Assembly: GCF_013359945.1 (NCBI RefSeq)
Contig: NZ_JABWCS010000212.1
Coordinates: 124,001-188,000 of the forward strand
Reading direction: 5' to 3'
DNA from: Paenibacillus agri
GTDB lineage: Bacteria; Bacillota; Bacilli; Paenibacillales; Paenibacillaceae
Length of the DNA stretch: 64,000 bases
Shown piece by piece: positions 9,144 to 17,323 of the stretch. A program made the position numbers and the translations under genes. How positions within the stretch are numbered: position 1 is the first letter of the stretch; each line of letters begins with the position of its first letter. The notes under the pieces were generated by a model. It was given only the letters and a program-made list of their open reading frames with translations. It ran no database searches and was not told the DNA's origin.

Positions 9144-9284
9144 CTTAAGATTGTTGATTTTGCAGGCAATGCCAAGCAGGTGAGGGACCAGTCGTCTACG
9201 CAGATTGTGCCGGGCGAAAAACATTTGACCATCCTGAATGATACGGCAGATCTGATTGGACCTTGGGTGCTTAAAGAACACTAA
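9144..9284 (+). pseudogene. C-terminal protein scrap
   Basis: A 46-codon open stretch (LKIVDFAGNAKQV ... GEKHLTILNDTADLIGPWVL) is bounded by an in-frame TAG immediately upstream and ends in TAA at 9282-9284. Its composition is protein-like and resembles an enzyme C-terminus, possibly an alpha/beta-hydrolase, but I cannot assign it with confidence. The rest of the 8887-9357 gap shows only the small ORF and hairpin at 8942-9031. Confidence 0.35.
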
Positions 9285-9346
9285 ACGATTATGGAAAAGC
9301 GAACCGTAAGCGTTTTGTCCGGATTTTGGAGTTCCCACATAAATAG

Positions 9347-9373
9347 ACAAGTAGCCGTTATAGCGGCTGCTTG
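9347..9373 (-). terminator. Hairpin at the end of the germination operon
   Basis: A 10-bp stem with one mismatch overlaps the last codons and stop of the GerB-type gene. On the reverse strand it is followed by TCTATTTATG, a weak T-rich tail. Confidence 0.5.
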
Positions 9374-10473
9374 TTCCCTCTTTTCAAATGAAATCGAATG
9401 AACGTGCCCCCCAGAATCAGGAGAAACGGCAGAGCATAAGCCAGGTTGTTGAGTAGTGGCCACGTGAGGTTAACGAGTTCCTCAAGCTCGGCCTCCTTGG
9501 TGTAAGTCGTTACAGACAGCAGCAGGCAAATGAAAGCAACAGGGAGGGCGATAAGGCGTTCATTTTTCAATCCAAGAAGGTCTTTAAGGGTTTTTATTAG
9601 GATCAGCATGAGAATCGAGGCTTTGAAATAAAAACCGATGATTAGCGCAAAGCCAATAACAGACTCAATCCGTTCAATAATCTCCTGAAAATAAATCAGT
9701 CTGGCTAGTTGATATAACGAATATTTCAAATCCCCGGAAAGAGGGCCTAGCACCATAATGCTGCTAAGGACTGACACAATCAATGTTATGGCATTGACAA
9801 TGAGCGCAAGGTACATATGCTTGCTCAGCTTGGGTTTGTCTTCACTTTTCACAAACGGCAAGATGATGGAGAAGACAACAAGCTCGGAATAGGGAAATCC
9901 ATAGACGACATAGGCAGCGTTGAGGATCGGTCTGATTCCATCGGGCATCACAGGGAGCAGGTATTCCGGATGATACAAGCCAGCAACCAGAACCCAGACC
10001 AGGACGATGCAGCCAAACATCAGTGTGAAGAAAAGGGTAGCCATGCGTGCGATCACTTCGATTCCGGCCAAAGCCGTTAAAGCAATCGTCACAAAGAACA
10101 TCGAATTGACGGCATAAGTAGGGGTTTCCTTCAGCATCGTACTCTTGAAGAAGGTTCCGATCTCCAGCACAATTCCCGCTATATTCCAGAATAATACACA
10201 CGTGAACGGAATCAATAACAGGAGGGTCGGAATGTTCCCGAGTACGGAACGGCTTTGTTCCACAAGTGACAGATCTGGCGCCCGTCGATTTAAGTAAAGA
10301 ATACCGGAGAGCAGAATCATCCCCATAGTGGAAGCAATCAGAAGAGAGATCCATGCTCCATTGCCGGCAATGTTAGTGAGTGGTGCAGGGACGATGACGA
10401 TGGAAGAGCCTGTCATGAAGAAGAGGAACAGCATGGACATTTGCAAAGAGCTGACACGTTCTTGTTTTCTCAT
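9358..10473 (-). CDS. Spore germinant receptor B subunit (GerAB/GerKB family permease-like)
   Basis: Integral membrane subunit of the spore inner-membrane germinant receptor, belonging to the amino acid-polyamine-organocation fold and thought to bind the germinant. It is 371 residues long with about ten hydrophobic segments, starting with the typical KQERVSSLQM...FLFFMTGSS. The start at 10473 has AGGAGG 5 nt upstream. An alternative ATG at 10500 overlaps the preceding stop as ATGA (coupling) and would add nine residues. It is the last gene of the A-C-D-B operon. The germinant cannot be inferred. Confidence 0.9.
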   Translation of the reverse strand: MRKQERVSSLQMSMLFLFFMTGSSIVIVPAPLTNIAGNGAWISLLIASTMGMILLSGILYLNRRAPDLSLVEQSRSVLGNIPTLLLLIPFTCVLFWNIAGIVLEIGTFFKSTMLKETPTYAVNSMFFVTIALTALAGIEVIARMATLFFTLMFGCIVLVWVLVAGLYHPEYLLPVMPDGIRPILNAAYVVYGFPYSELVVFSIILPFVKSEDKPKLSKHMYLALIVNAITLIVSVLSSIMVLGPLSGDLKYSLYQLARLIYFQEIIERIESVIGFALIIGFYFKASILMLILIKTLKDLLGLKNERLIALPVAFICLLLSVTTYTKEAELEELVNLTWPLLNNLAYALPFLLILGGTFIRFHLKRGNKQPL

Positions 10474-10496
10474 ACGTTCCTCCTGATCCTGTAAGC

Positions 10497-10739
10497 TCAT
10501 GAATTAACAGGGTTTAGCCAGTGTATGAACTGCTGGGCCGGTCCCCTAAGTACATTGAAGATCGAGTCCAAATTGGGCCATGACCTCGCCGTTACAAATA
10601 TAAATGCCAGATACAGCAAAGGCACGAGAAAGGCTCCATACACAAGCCGATCGCGAGCGCGGGCTTTTTTGAATTTTGGGAGGTCATGCGCAAGCATAGC
10701 GGAAGCTAATAACAAGACAGTGATGAATTTCCCTGGCAC
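10497..10739 (-). CDS. Candidate germinant receptor D subunit (two-helix membrane protein)
   Basis: An 80-residue protein with two hydrophobic helices (about 5-17 and 34-50) separated by a basic stretch (KFKKARARDR). It is placed between the GerC and GerB genes: it starts 2 bp after the gerC stop and its stop overlaps the alternative gerB start. Small two-helix D subunits that modulate nutrient receptors are known from Bacillus (gerKD and relatives); this assignment rests on size, topology and position. The GTG start has AAAGGAG 8 nt upstream. Confidence 0.7.
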   Translation of the reverse strand: MPGKFITVLLLASAMLAHDLPKFKKARARDRLVYGAFLVPLLYLAFIFVTARSWPNLDSIFNVLRGPAQQFIHWLNPVNS

Positions 10740-10741
10740 CT

Positions 10742-11911
10742 CTATTTCTCCTTTGTCCCGAAGATGGTACCTGTATTCATACCGGTACTTACTACTTTGA
10801 CATTGACTTTGGTCTTAAATTGCATTTGAGCGAGCTTTTGGTCCCAGGTTGGTTCCAGCCGGTTCCAGAGCTTAGGATTCCTTCTGTAAATCTGATTGCC
10901 AATTCCGAGTGCATCTACTTTGTTCGTCTTGAAGGTTGTGAGGGTATGTTCCAGTTGCTTCTCAACCTGCTCTTTAATGGTCTGCTCGAAAAGGCTTATA
11001 TCTTTAATCGTCTTCAAGTGTGAGCAGCGCAGCTCCCCAATCGTCCCTTCGAATGCAACATCTACGTCGACAAAGACGTGATCGTCCTTCACTGTTGGGG
11101 TAAGCTTGCTGCTGAAAGTAAGAACTTCAAGCGTTTCTTTTTTGCTTAATTGTTTGCCCGCATGATTCATACAAGGGAATTCCAATACCCCATCCCTGTA
11201 TTTTCCTGTCAGCATCATGAACGTTTCTGTTTCCTGTTCTCTCAGAAGGCCCACCATTTTACCGTCCTGAATTAAAGCGACCCCGGAGATTTTGGCTTCA
11301 TCGTCTAAACTGCTCTTATGCAGGTAAGGAATGGCCGAGGTTTTGGAGGGGCTGCTCAATTGCATAGCCAGATCATACAGTGGGATATCGGAGGTTTTGG
11401 CGGAATAATGGGCGCTGGTCGTCTCCATCTTTTTATACTGTTGACCAATGGTGTTTTCAATAAACGGCTTAATGTTTAAAAATGGGGCGGCTGACTGCTC
11501 GGCAATAAGGGGAAGGATCGTACCACGCGGTTCATGGTCTCTGGAGAAAAAATCAAGGACTTCCCTGATACTTAAGCTTCTGGCCAATTGCTCTCCGATA
11601 AGAATCACGCGCATATGATCCCATTTGGCCTTTCTCCCGAACTTCGCAGGAATCTCCCGTATGGCCTCAAAAAAAGTCTCTCCGCTGGTACGAATATTGG
11701 TTCCCTTTGATGCAGCACTCGCCGTATCGCCAGCTGCCATTTTGCTGGAAGGATTATAGAAATGGGTCGTTATCTCAATCTGATTGTCTTCGCTCTGGTC
11801 TATAGCTATCGCTTGGACGTATCCGTACTCATCCAACTCGTTATTATCCCAGCATCCGCTAGTCAGGCTGAGTACAATAAGGGACAGCAGGATGGAAGAG
11901 AGCCGTCTCAC
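10742..11911 (-). CDS. Spore germinant receptor C subunit lipoprotein (GerAC/GerKC family)
   Basis: Lipoprotein subunit of the germinant receptor on the outer face of the spore inner membrane, 389 residues. The signal peptide ends in LTSGC (lipobox Cys near residue 20), followed by WDNNELDEYGYVQAIAID, the hallmark start of Ger(x)C proteins. Three alpha/beta domains follow, ending in the conserved region with NPKLW. GTG 11911 overlaps the gerA stop by 4 bp (GTGA), so translation is probably coupled. The order A-C-D-B differs from the A-B-C order of the classical gerA operon. Confidence 0.92.
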   Translation of the reverse strand: MRRLSSILLSLIVLSLTSGCWDNNELDEYGYVQAIAIDQSEDNQIEITTHFYNPSSKMAAGDTASAASKGTNIRTSGETFFEAIREIPAKFGRKAKWDHMRVILIGEQLARSLSIREVLDFFSRDHEPRGTILPLIAEQSAAPFLNIKPFIENTIGQQYKKMETTSAHYSAKTSDIPLYDLAMQLSSPSKTSAIPYLHKSSLDDEAKISGVALIQDGKMVGLLREQETETFMMLTGKYRDGVLEFPCMNHAGKQLSKKETLEVLTFSSKLTPTVKDDHVFVDVDVAFEGTIGELRCSHLKTIKDISLFEQTIKEQVEKQLEHTLTTFKTNKVDALGIGNQIYRRNPKLWNRLEPTWDQKLAQMQFKTKVNVKVVSTGMNTGTIFGTKEK

Positions 11912-13491
11912 GTGATCTTGTTCTTTCCCGAAGTCTTTTTATAGAAGTGCCGGCTACGTGGCGAATGCACTAATAGGCGTCTAGGCACCACGAAAATTGC
12001 ATCGCGCAGTCTCTTGAGGTCTAGCGGAGCCACTGAGTCCAGGTACGGCTCTCCCAAAGAGCGTAGTGTCGTCAGGTGAAGATAGATCAGGATAAATCCG
12101 ACCATGATACCAAGTCCACCGAACGTTGCGGCGAGAAACATTAACGGAAAGCGCAGGATCCGCAGGGCGATCGCCATGTTGTATTGAGGAAGGGCAAAAG
12201 AGGCAATGCCTGTCAGGGCAACCACAATGACCATAACCGGTGAAGCGATCTGCGATTGTATGGCTGCTTGTCCGATAACCAGTGCACCGACGATGCTGAC
12301 GGCCGAGCCGATCGGTCTTGGCAAGCGAATCCCCGCCTCCCTCAGAAGCTCGAAGAAGAACTCCATAATGAGCGCTTCAACTAGCGCAGGAAAAGGAATA
12401 CCTTCACGTGTGTTAAGAATGGCCAGCAGAAGAACAGTAGGGATAAGTTCGGAGTGGAAGGTTGATAGTGCAATATAGGTGCTGGGCAACATGAGCGCTA
12501 TGATGAAGGCAGCAACCCTGATCAACCGGATTAACGACGAAAAAATCGTTCGATAATAGTAATCCTCGCTGACGGTGAAGAATTCAATGAAACTTCCCGG
12601 GCAGATCAGAATAGAGGGGCTCCCGTTCACCATTGCGATGATCTTACCATCAAGCAGCGCGTTAACAGCAGTATCTGGACGTTCCGTATATCGAACCTGC
12701 GGAAAAGGGGAGTAGAGGGAATCGTTGATCCACTCCTCAAGATAAGAGACCTCGATAATTTCTTCCTTGACGATGCCGTCAATGCGTTGTTTGAATTCAC
12801 TTAATGTCTCAGGTTTAACCACGCCCTCCAGATAGCCGTAGGACACCGTTCTTTGAACCTGCTCGCCGGAGGTGAACATTTCGAATTTGAGATGTGGAGA
12901 TTTAATCAGACTTCGAATGACACCGATATTGCGTTCCAGACTTTCTATAAAGCTCACATGAGGGCCTTGTACAGTTGATTCTGTGATGGGCTCAGAGGCC
13001 TGACGCTGTTCTACATCAAGAGCATAGTATGCAATTGCTCTGGACCAGCCGTTGAAAAAAATGACGACCTTTCCATCCAGTATGCCGCTAACGACTTGCT
13101 GAAAATCATCCATAAGTTCAACGTATGGCGAAGCCACGCCCTTGTTCTCGAAAAAATCGATGACATCGTCAATGGTCACCGTCCTGGCAGGCCCGAGCTC
13201 GTGAGGAACGAGATTTTGCAGCGTGTCCTTCACAAAATGCTTCAGGGTAGATTTGGTTAACGTATCGAAATATACGGAGAAGGCCGCTTGCTCCAGCCCC
13301 GGTCCATAGTTCCAAGTAAGGATTTTTAAATCGGTGCAGTTTGCAAAAGAGTCTTCTATCGTCTTCAAATTTTCTTCCAACAATGATGAAATGGCAGGAG
13401 ACGATGAATCACTGGATGAATGCATACCTTCGGCAGAATGTGGTGATGAATGGTTGGTTGAAGGGATTGTCTGAGGGGTCCGTTTCCGCAT
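11908..13491 (-). CDS. Spore germinant receptor A subunit (GerAA/GerKA family)
   Basis: A 527-residue subunit of the germinant receptor. It has a large N-terminal cytoplasmic region (about 1-300, with the family pattern LDGKVVIFFNG and later LLDGKIIAMVNGSPS), four to six membrane segments (about 315-460; NTREGIPFPALVEALIMEF is a family signature), and a basic tail. The start has AGGAG 6 nt upstream. It is the first gene of the operon. No sigma-G-type promoter was established by eye. A Ser/His/Pro-rich N-terminal extension of about 35 residues is longer than in B. subtilis GerAA. Confidence 0.92.
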   Translation of the reverse strand: MRKRTPQTIPSTNHSSPHSAEGMHSSSDSSSPAISSLLEENLKTIEDSFANCTDLKILTWNYGPGLEQAAFSVYFDTLTKSTLKHFVKDTLQNLVPHELGPARTVTIDDVIDFFENKGVASPYVELMDDFQQVVSGILDGKVVIFFNGWSRAIAYYALDVEQRQASEPITESTVQGPHVSFIESLERNIGVIRSLIKSPHLKFEMFTSGEQVQRTVSYGYLEGVVKPETLSEFKQRIDGIVKEEIIEVSYLEEWINDSLYSPFPQVRYTERPDTAVNALLDGKIIAMVNGSPSILICPGSFIEFFTVSEDYYYRTIFSSLIRLIRVAAFIIALMLPSTYIALSTFHSELIPTVLLLAILNTREGIPFPALVEALIMEFFFELLREAGIRLPRPIGSAVSIVGALVIGQAAIQSQIASPVMVIVVALTGIASFALPQYNMAIALRILRFPLMFLAATFGGLGIMVGFILIYLHLTTLRSLGEPYLDSVAPLDLKRLRDAIFVVPRRLLVHSPRSRHFYKKTSGKNKIT

Positions 13492-13583
13492 GCTGTTCTC
13501 CTATCAGAAATAAGATGTTGAAGCATTTACATCTTTTCCCTAAGGGGAGAAAACTATGCGGAAAGGCTCTGACAGGAGACGGC

Positions 13584-14159
13584 TTATACAGGAAAAACTT
13601 CATTTTTCTCATACAGTTTGCGGACTTGCTCAGCCATATACTGTGGGGAATGAGGCATGTCGTTGGTAATCCACCATTCCAGAATGCCAATGAACGCAGA
13701 GGCCATAAATTCGGCATTCAGCTCCGTGTCGATCCCCGATTGCAGGTTCTGCTTGGCGAGCTTCTCCTTAAGGTTGGCAGACATAAAGTGTTGCAGGCGT
13801 CCCCGAAATACGGAAGTTCGATGATTGGTAAGCATAGCAGAGAAGAACAGATAGTTTTCTGCAAAATAATGAAATACAGGTGTCAGGTCGGTCACCAGGA
13901 ATGTTATGCCTTGACCCGATTCATTCGTACTGCAAAAGTTGATCAGTCGGAGCAAATGCTCCTCAATGCATTTATCCAGCAGATCATATTTGTCACTATA
14001 GTGCAGATAGATCGTTCCACGGTTGACGTTGGCTCGCTCTGCGATATCGTTTATGGTGATTTGCTCCAGCTCTTTCTCGGAAAAAAGCTCCAGAAATGCC
14101 TTGTTAATGGCTTCTTTTGTCCTAACAATCCGGCGGTCTGTTTTGGTTGTTGTCTCCAT
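13584..14159 (-). CDS. TetR-family regulator
   Basis: A 191-residue repressor-type protein. The N-terminal helix-turn-helix covers about residues 10-57 (TINDIAERANVNRGTIYLHY, then SDKYDLLD). The C-terminal domain (about 75-190) is a ligand-binding helical bundle of the TetR_C/YsiA-like type. GGAGGAG lies 8 nt before the ATG. It is divergent from the SDR gene at 14340, and the 180-bp shared region holds a promoter and palindromes, so it most likely controls that SDR and itself. Confidence 0.9.
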   Translation of the reverse strand: METTTKTDRRIVRTKEAINKAFLELFSEKELEQITINDIAERANVNRGTIYLHYSDKYDLLDKCIEEHLLRLINFCSTNESGQGITFLVTDLTPVFHYFAENYLFFSAMLTNHRTSVFRGRLQHFMSANLKEKLAKQNLQSGIDTELNAEFMASAFIGILEWWITNDMPHSPQYMAEQVRKLYEKNEVFPV

Positions 14160-14237
14160 TCTTCTTGTATCTCCTCCAGTTAATCAACAATTTCAAGGTA
14201 CCTGTTGTATATCGTACAAAAACGCATGTATTAGCGA

Positions 14238-14265
14238 TTGAATGAATGATTCTTCTCTATATAAT
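14238..14265 (+). promoter_or_regulatory. Sigma-A promoter of the SDR gene
   Basis: TTGAAT (14238-14243), 16-bp spacer, TATAAT (14260-14265), upstream of the SDR gene at 14340. Confidence 0.6.
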
Positions 14266-14272
14266 ATTATTC

Positions 14273-14282
14273 AACGGCCGTT
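14273..14282. promoter_or_regulatory. Candidate TetR operator
   Basis: The perfect palindrome AACGGCCGTT lies about 8 bp past the -10 box. In addition ATTGAATGAAT (about 14237-14247) and ATTCGTTCAAT (about 14312-14322) form an imperfect inverted pair around it. These sites lie between the divergent TetR and SDR genes. Confidence 0.5.
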
Positions 14283-14339
14283 AATTAATCAACAAGTATT
14301 CAATAAAATACATTCGTTCAATATGAGGAGAGATCACCA

Positions 14340-15080
14340 ATGGAAAATACAAAAGGCAAAGTAGTTATCATCACAGGAGCTTCTAGCGGTATCGGAGAAG
14401 CCACTGCCCGGTTGTTGGCTGAAAAAGGAGCAAAGGTGGTTCTGGCTGCCAGAAGAGAAGAGCGTCTGCAGGACATTGTGCAAGAAATTAAAGGTGCAGG
14501 TGGGGAAGCTGTTTATCTCAAAGCAGATGTTGTCTCCACCGAGGATATGCAGAAGCTGGCACAGTTCGCCTTGGAACAATATGGCCGGATTGATGTATTG
14601 GTGAATAATGCCGGGGTGATGCCGGTTTCCCGGCTTAATGAACTGAGAACCTCTGAATGGGATCAGATGATCGATGTGAATATTAAAGGTGTGCTGTACG
14701 GCATCGCAGCAGTCCTCCCGGTCATGAGAGAGCAGCAAGCCGGGCATATTATCAACATTTCATCCGTTGCGGGCTATGAGATCAGTCCCACTTCATCAGT
14801 TTATAGTGCCACCAAGTTTGCGGTCCGAGCCATTACAGAGGGATTGCGTCAAGAGGAATCTCCATCTTCCCATATCCGTACCACAATCATTGCTCCGGGA
14901 ATGACGGAAACGGAACTGCTCCATACAGTGAATAGTCCAGAGGTTCAAGCCATGGCATCGCATATTTCGAATTTGGCTATTTCGCCCTACAGTATCGCCA
15001 GAGCGATTGCTTATGCCATCGATGAACCCGAGGATACTGGAGTCAATGAGATCGTAATCAGACCCACTGCACAGCCATAA
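14340..15080 (+). CDS. Short-chain dehydrogenase/reductase
   Basis: Classical NAD(P)-dependent oxidoreductase of 246 residues. TGASSGIG (about 13-20) is the cofactor-binding glycine motif, AARREER suggests NADP preference, NNAG sits near 89, and the catalytic Ser and YSATK follow (YxxxK about 154-158). PGMTETEL follows the active site. The substrate is unknown; this subgroup is often annotated clavaldehyde/serine 3-dehydrogenase-like. GAGGAGAG precedes the ATG. It is divergent from and probably repressed by the TetR protein at 13584. Confidence 0.9.
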   Translation: MENTKGKVVIITGASSGIGEATARLLAEKGAKVVLAARREERLQDIVQEIKGAGGEAVYLKADVVSTEDMQKLAQFALEQYGRIDVLVNNAGVMPVSRLNELRTSEWDQMIDVNIKGVLYGIAAVLPVMREQQAGHIINISSVAGYEISPTSSVYSATKFAVRAITEGLRQEESPSSHIRTTIIAPGMTETELLHTVNSPEVQAMASHISNLAISPYSIARAIAYAIDEPEDTGVNEIVIRPTAQP

Positions 15081-15102
15081 TTTATTTGTATCTGTGCATA
15101 CA

Positions 15103-15150
15103 AAACGATCACCCTCTTCATGTTCGGCATGAGAGGGTGATCGTTTTTTT
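15103..15150. terminator. Strong bidirectional terminator
   Basis: A stem of about 13 bp or more (CGATCACCCTC/GAGGGTGATCG core) flanked by A- and T-tracts, between the convergent SDR (+) and acetyltransferase (-) genes. Confidence 0.9.
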
Positions 15151-15175
15151 GTTCTTTTAAAACTATTTGCCTTAA

Positions 15176-15763
15176 TTACTCTTTCCAATACTTCTTCTTG
15201 TCTTCTTCAGTGATGGACCGGATGACCCGACAAGGATTTCCTGCAGCAATCACCCCTGATGGGATATCCCGGTTGACTACACTGCCCGCTCCAATGACAG
15301 TGTTATCACCGATGGTTACACCCGGCAAGACCACGACATTGCCGCCAAACCACACGTTGTTACCCACGGTAATCGGGTAGGCATACTCTAATCCTTGGTT
15401 ACGCTGCTCAACATCCAGTGGATGCCCGGCGGTATAGAAGCCGCAGTTCGGAGCAATAAACACGTTATCTCCAAACGTTACTTTGGCTGCATCCAAAATA
15501 ACGCAGTTATGGTTAACATAGAAATTCTCACCAATCTCAATGTTGTACCCGTAATCACACACGAATGGCTGTTCAATATGAAAGCTCTTGCTGGTTTTAC
15601 CCATCAACTTCTCAATGAGCGCTTTACGTTCAGTCATGTTCGAAGGACGTAAATGATTGTAATCATGACAGAGATCCTTAGCCCATGTGCGTTCCTCCAT
15701 CAATGCAGCATCATAGTTCGCGTCGTACAATAACCCGTTTTTTGCTTTTTCCTTTTCGTTCAT
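15176..15763 (-). CDS. maa: Sugar O-acetyltransferase (maltose/galactoside acetyltransferase family)
   Basis: A 195-residue acetyl-CoA-dependent O-acetyltransferase of the LacA/Maa family. The N-terminal Maa cap domain (about 5-55, LLYDANYDAALMEERTWAK) is followed by a left-handed beta-helix of hexapeptide repeats; the catalytic His lies in YTAGHPLD (about 115). The substrate is probably a hexose or glycoside, used to dispose of non-metabolised sugars. ATG 15763 is used because AGGAGG is 5-6 nt upstream; an in-frame ATG at 15781 lacks a site. Confidence 0.9.
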   Translation of the reverse strand: MNEKEKAKNGLLYDANYDAALMEERTWAKDLCHDYNHLRPSNMTERKALIEKLMGKTSKSFHIEQPFVCDYGYNIEIGENFYVNHNCVILDAAKVTFGDNVFIAPNCGFYTAGHPLDVEQRNQGLEYAYPITVGNNVWFGGNVVVLPGVTIGDNTVIGAGSVVNRDIPSGVIAAGNPCRVIRSITEEDKKKYWKE

Positions 15764-15819
15764 AAGATCCTCCTGATCCAAAGAATGCTCTGATTTTTAG
15801 ATAATGCCCTAATTTAATC

Positions 15820-15848
15820 TTGACTTTAAAGGGCACTCTTATTATATT
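15820..15848 (+). promoter_or_regulatory. Possible promoter for the DUF1349 operon
   Basis: TTGACT (15820-15825), 17-bp spacer, TATATT (15843-15848). ATGCCCT and AGGGCAC flank the -35 region as an inverted pair, a possible operator shared with the divergent acetyltransferase gene. Confidence 0.4.
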
Positions 15849-15954
15849 TCTATTATTATAATACTTATTAAAAATAGTTTAAAAAGGTTCGTTACTATGA
15901 TAACTGCATTTGATAATACTCGCAAGTAAAATAATAAGAGACAAGGAGATCTCA

Positions 15955-16572
15955 ATGATGACAACGAAAAGAATGGATTGGGATGCAGGGACGTGGCTCA
16001 ATGCACCACAGTCTGCCCGGAGAGAAGGGGAATTCCTGAAGGTTGTACCTGAGAAGGGAAAGGACTTCTGGAAAAAGACTTTATATGGCTTTGAATTTGA
16101 AGATGGGGCGGCTTTGCTGGAGGAGTGGGATAACAATACCGCGGTAGAGGTGTCGTTTCAACTCGGCTCCTTTACGGAGCTATATGATCAGGCAGGCATA
16201 CTGTTGTACCATGGCCCGGAGCACTGGATAAAAGCGGGAATCGAATTCAATGATGGCGTTCCCCAGCTATCCGCAGTGGTAACCGATGGCTATTCCGACT
16301 GGTCGCTCGCTGCTGTACCAGAGTGGGCTGGGGAAGAGGTCACATTGCGCGCTTCGATTATGAAGGATGCTGTAATTATTCGGGCACGGACGGAGAACCA
16401 CGGATGGCGTACGATTCGTGTAGCCCGTTTTCCATACGAATCCGGGAATCAGGCCGGTCCTTACACCTGTTCGCCAACCCGTGCGGGCTTTGAGGTCACG
16501 TTCACTCGTTGGGACTTCACAACACCGGATCAAGACCTTCATGTCGATCCTCCCCTGGAGAGTGGACACTAA
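15955..16572 (+). CDS. DUF1349 domain protein (concanavalin A-like fold)
   Basis: A 205-residue cytoplasmic protein matching the DUF1349/Ree1-like family: a beta-jelly-roll domain with conserved WKKTLYGFEFEDG, then DQAGILLYHG and WIKAGIEFNDG. The yeast relative is linked to enolase regulation, but the bacterial function is unknown. Start ATG 15955 has AAGGAG 6 nt upstream; the ATG at 15910 is not needed. The stop is immediately followed by the start of the flavin reductase gene, so the two are co-translated. Confidence 0.85.
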   Translation: MMTTKRMDWDAGTWLNAPQSARREGEFLKVVPEKGKDFWKKTLYGFEFEDGAALLEEWDNNTAVEVSFQLGSFTELYDQAGILLYHGPEHWIKAGIEFNDGVPQLSAVVTDGYSDWSLAAVPEWAGEEVTLRASIMKDAVIIRARTENHGWRTIRVARFPYESGNQAGPYTCSPTRAGFEVTFTRWDFTTPDQDLHVDPPLESGH

Positions 16573-17139
16573 ATGAGATTACCGATAAGTGAAGCACGTT
16601 GGTATTCTTATCCTGGCATGGTGGCGATCGTCACCTCACGTTACAACGGGCAGCAGAACATTATGGCCTCCGGGTGGCATACGTACATAGGATCATCGCC
16701 AGGAATCTATGGAATCTCCATTCGCAAGGAGACCTATACGTATCAGCTGATCGAACAGAGTGGCGTCTTTGGTGTACATTTTATGCCGGCGAGATGCTCA
16801 GAGATGATCCAGGCTGTTGCCACATTCAGTGGACGGGATATGGACAAGTTCGATAAGTTCAATATCGCTTATGAGGAAGGTCTCAAAGCAGATATTCCAG
16901 TGCTGACTGAGGCATACTTTGCCTATGAATGCAAAACTATGAATATTACAACCTACGGAGACCATGAATGGATCGCAGGGGAAATCGTGCAGACCTATCA
17001 GGACCAGGATTGTTTCTTGGAAAATGGGCTGCCTGACCTTACGAAGCTGGAAATCCCACTTTATATGGGACGCTCTAGCTATCGAACATTAAACCAAACA
17101 GCGGATGAGAAAAACCATCCGTTCTATTTACAAAACTAA
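16573..17139 (+). CDS. Flavin reductase-like protein (FMN-binding split barrel)
   Basis: A 188-residue protein of the flavin reductase/NADH:FMN oxidoreductase family: MVAIVTSRYNGQQNIMASGW near the N-terminus, GISIRKETYTYQLIEQSG, then GVHFMP, fits the FMN-binding barrel. Such proteins reduce flavin for a partner or act as stand-alone reductases. The ATG directly follows the DUF1349 stop with no gap, and no separate ribosome binding site is obvious, so translation is coupled. The partner activity of the DUF1349 protein is unknown. Confidence 0.85.
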   Translation: MRLPISEARWYSYPGMVAIVTSRYNGQQNIMASGWHTYIGSSPGIYGISIRKETYTYQLIEQSGVFGVHFMPARCSEMIQAVATFSGRDMDKFDKFNIAYEEGLKADIPVLTEAYFAYECKTMNITTYGDHEWIAGEIVQTYQDQDCFLENGLPDLTKLEIPLYMGRSSYRTLNQTADEKNHPFYLQN

Positions 17140-17142
17140 ACG

Positions 17143-17181
17143 AAAGAATGGACCGGAAGTTATCCCGCTCCATTCTTTTTT
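17143..17181 (+). terminator. Rho-independent terminator
   Basis: A 10-bp stem (AAAGAATGGA/TCCATTCTTT), 16-base loop and a T-run after the flavin reductase gene. Confidence 0.85.
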
Positions 17182-17323
17182 AACATTCTGAGGATAAACT
17201 CGCTCTATAATGAGCATGACTCAGTTGATCCAGCAAGAGGTTCAGGATTCCGCGTGCCAGCAATATCCCCGCCATAAAATATCAGCTGACAAAATGGCCG
17301 TTATTTTGGAGTTTCTTTACAAG

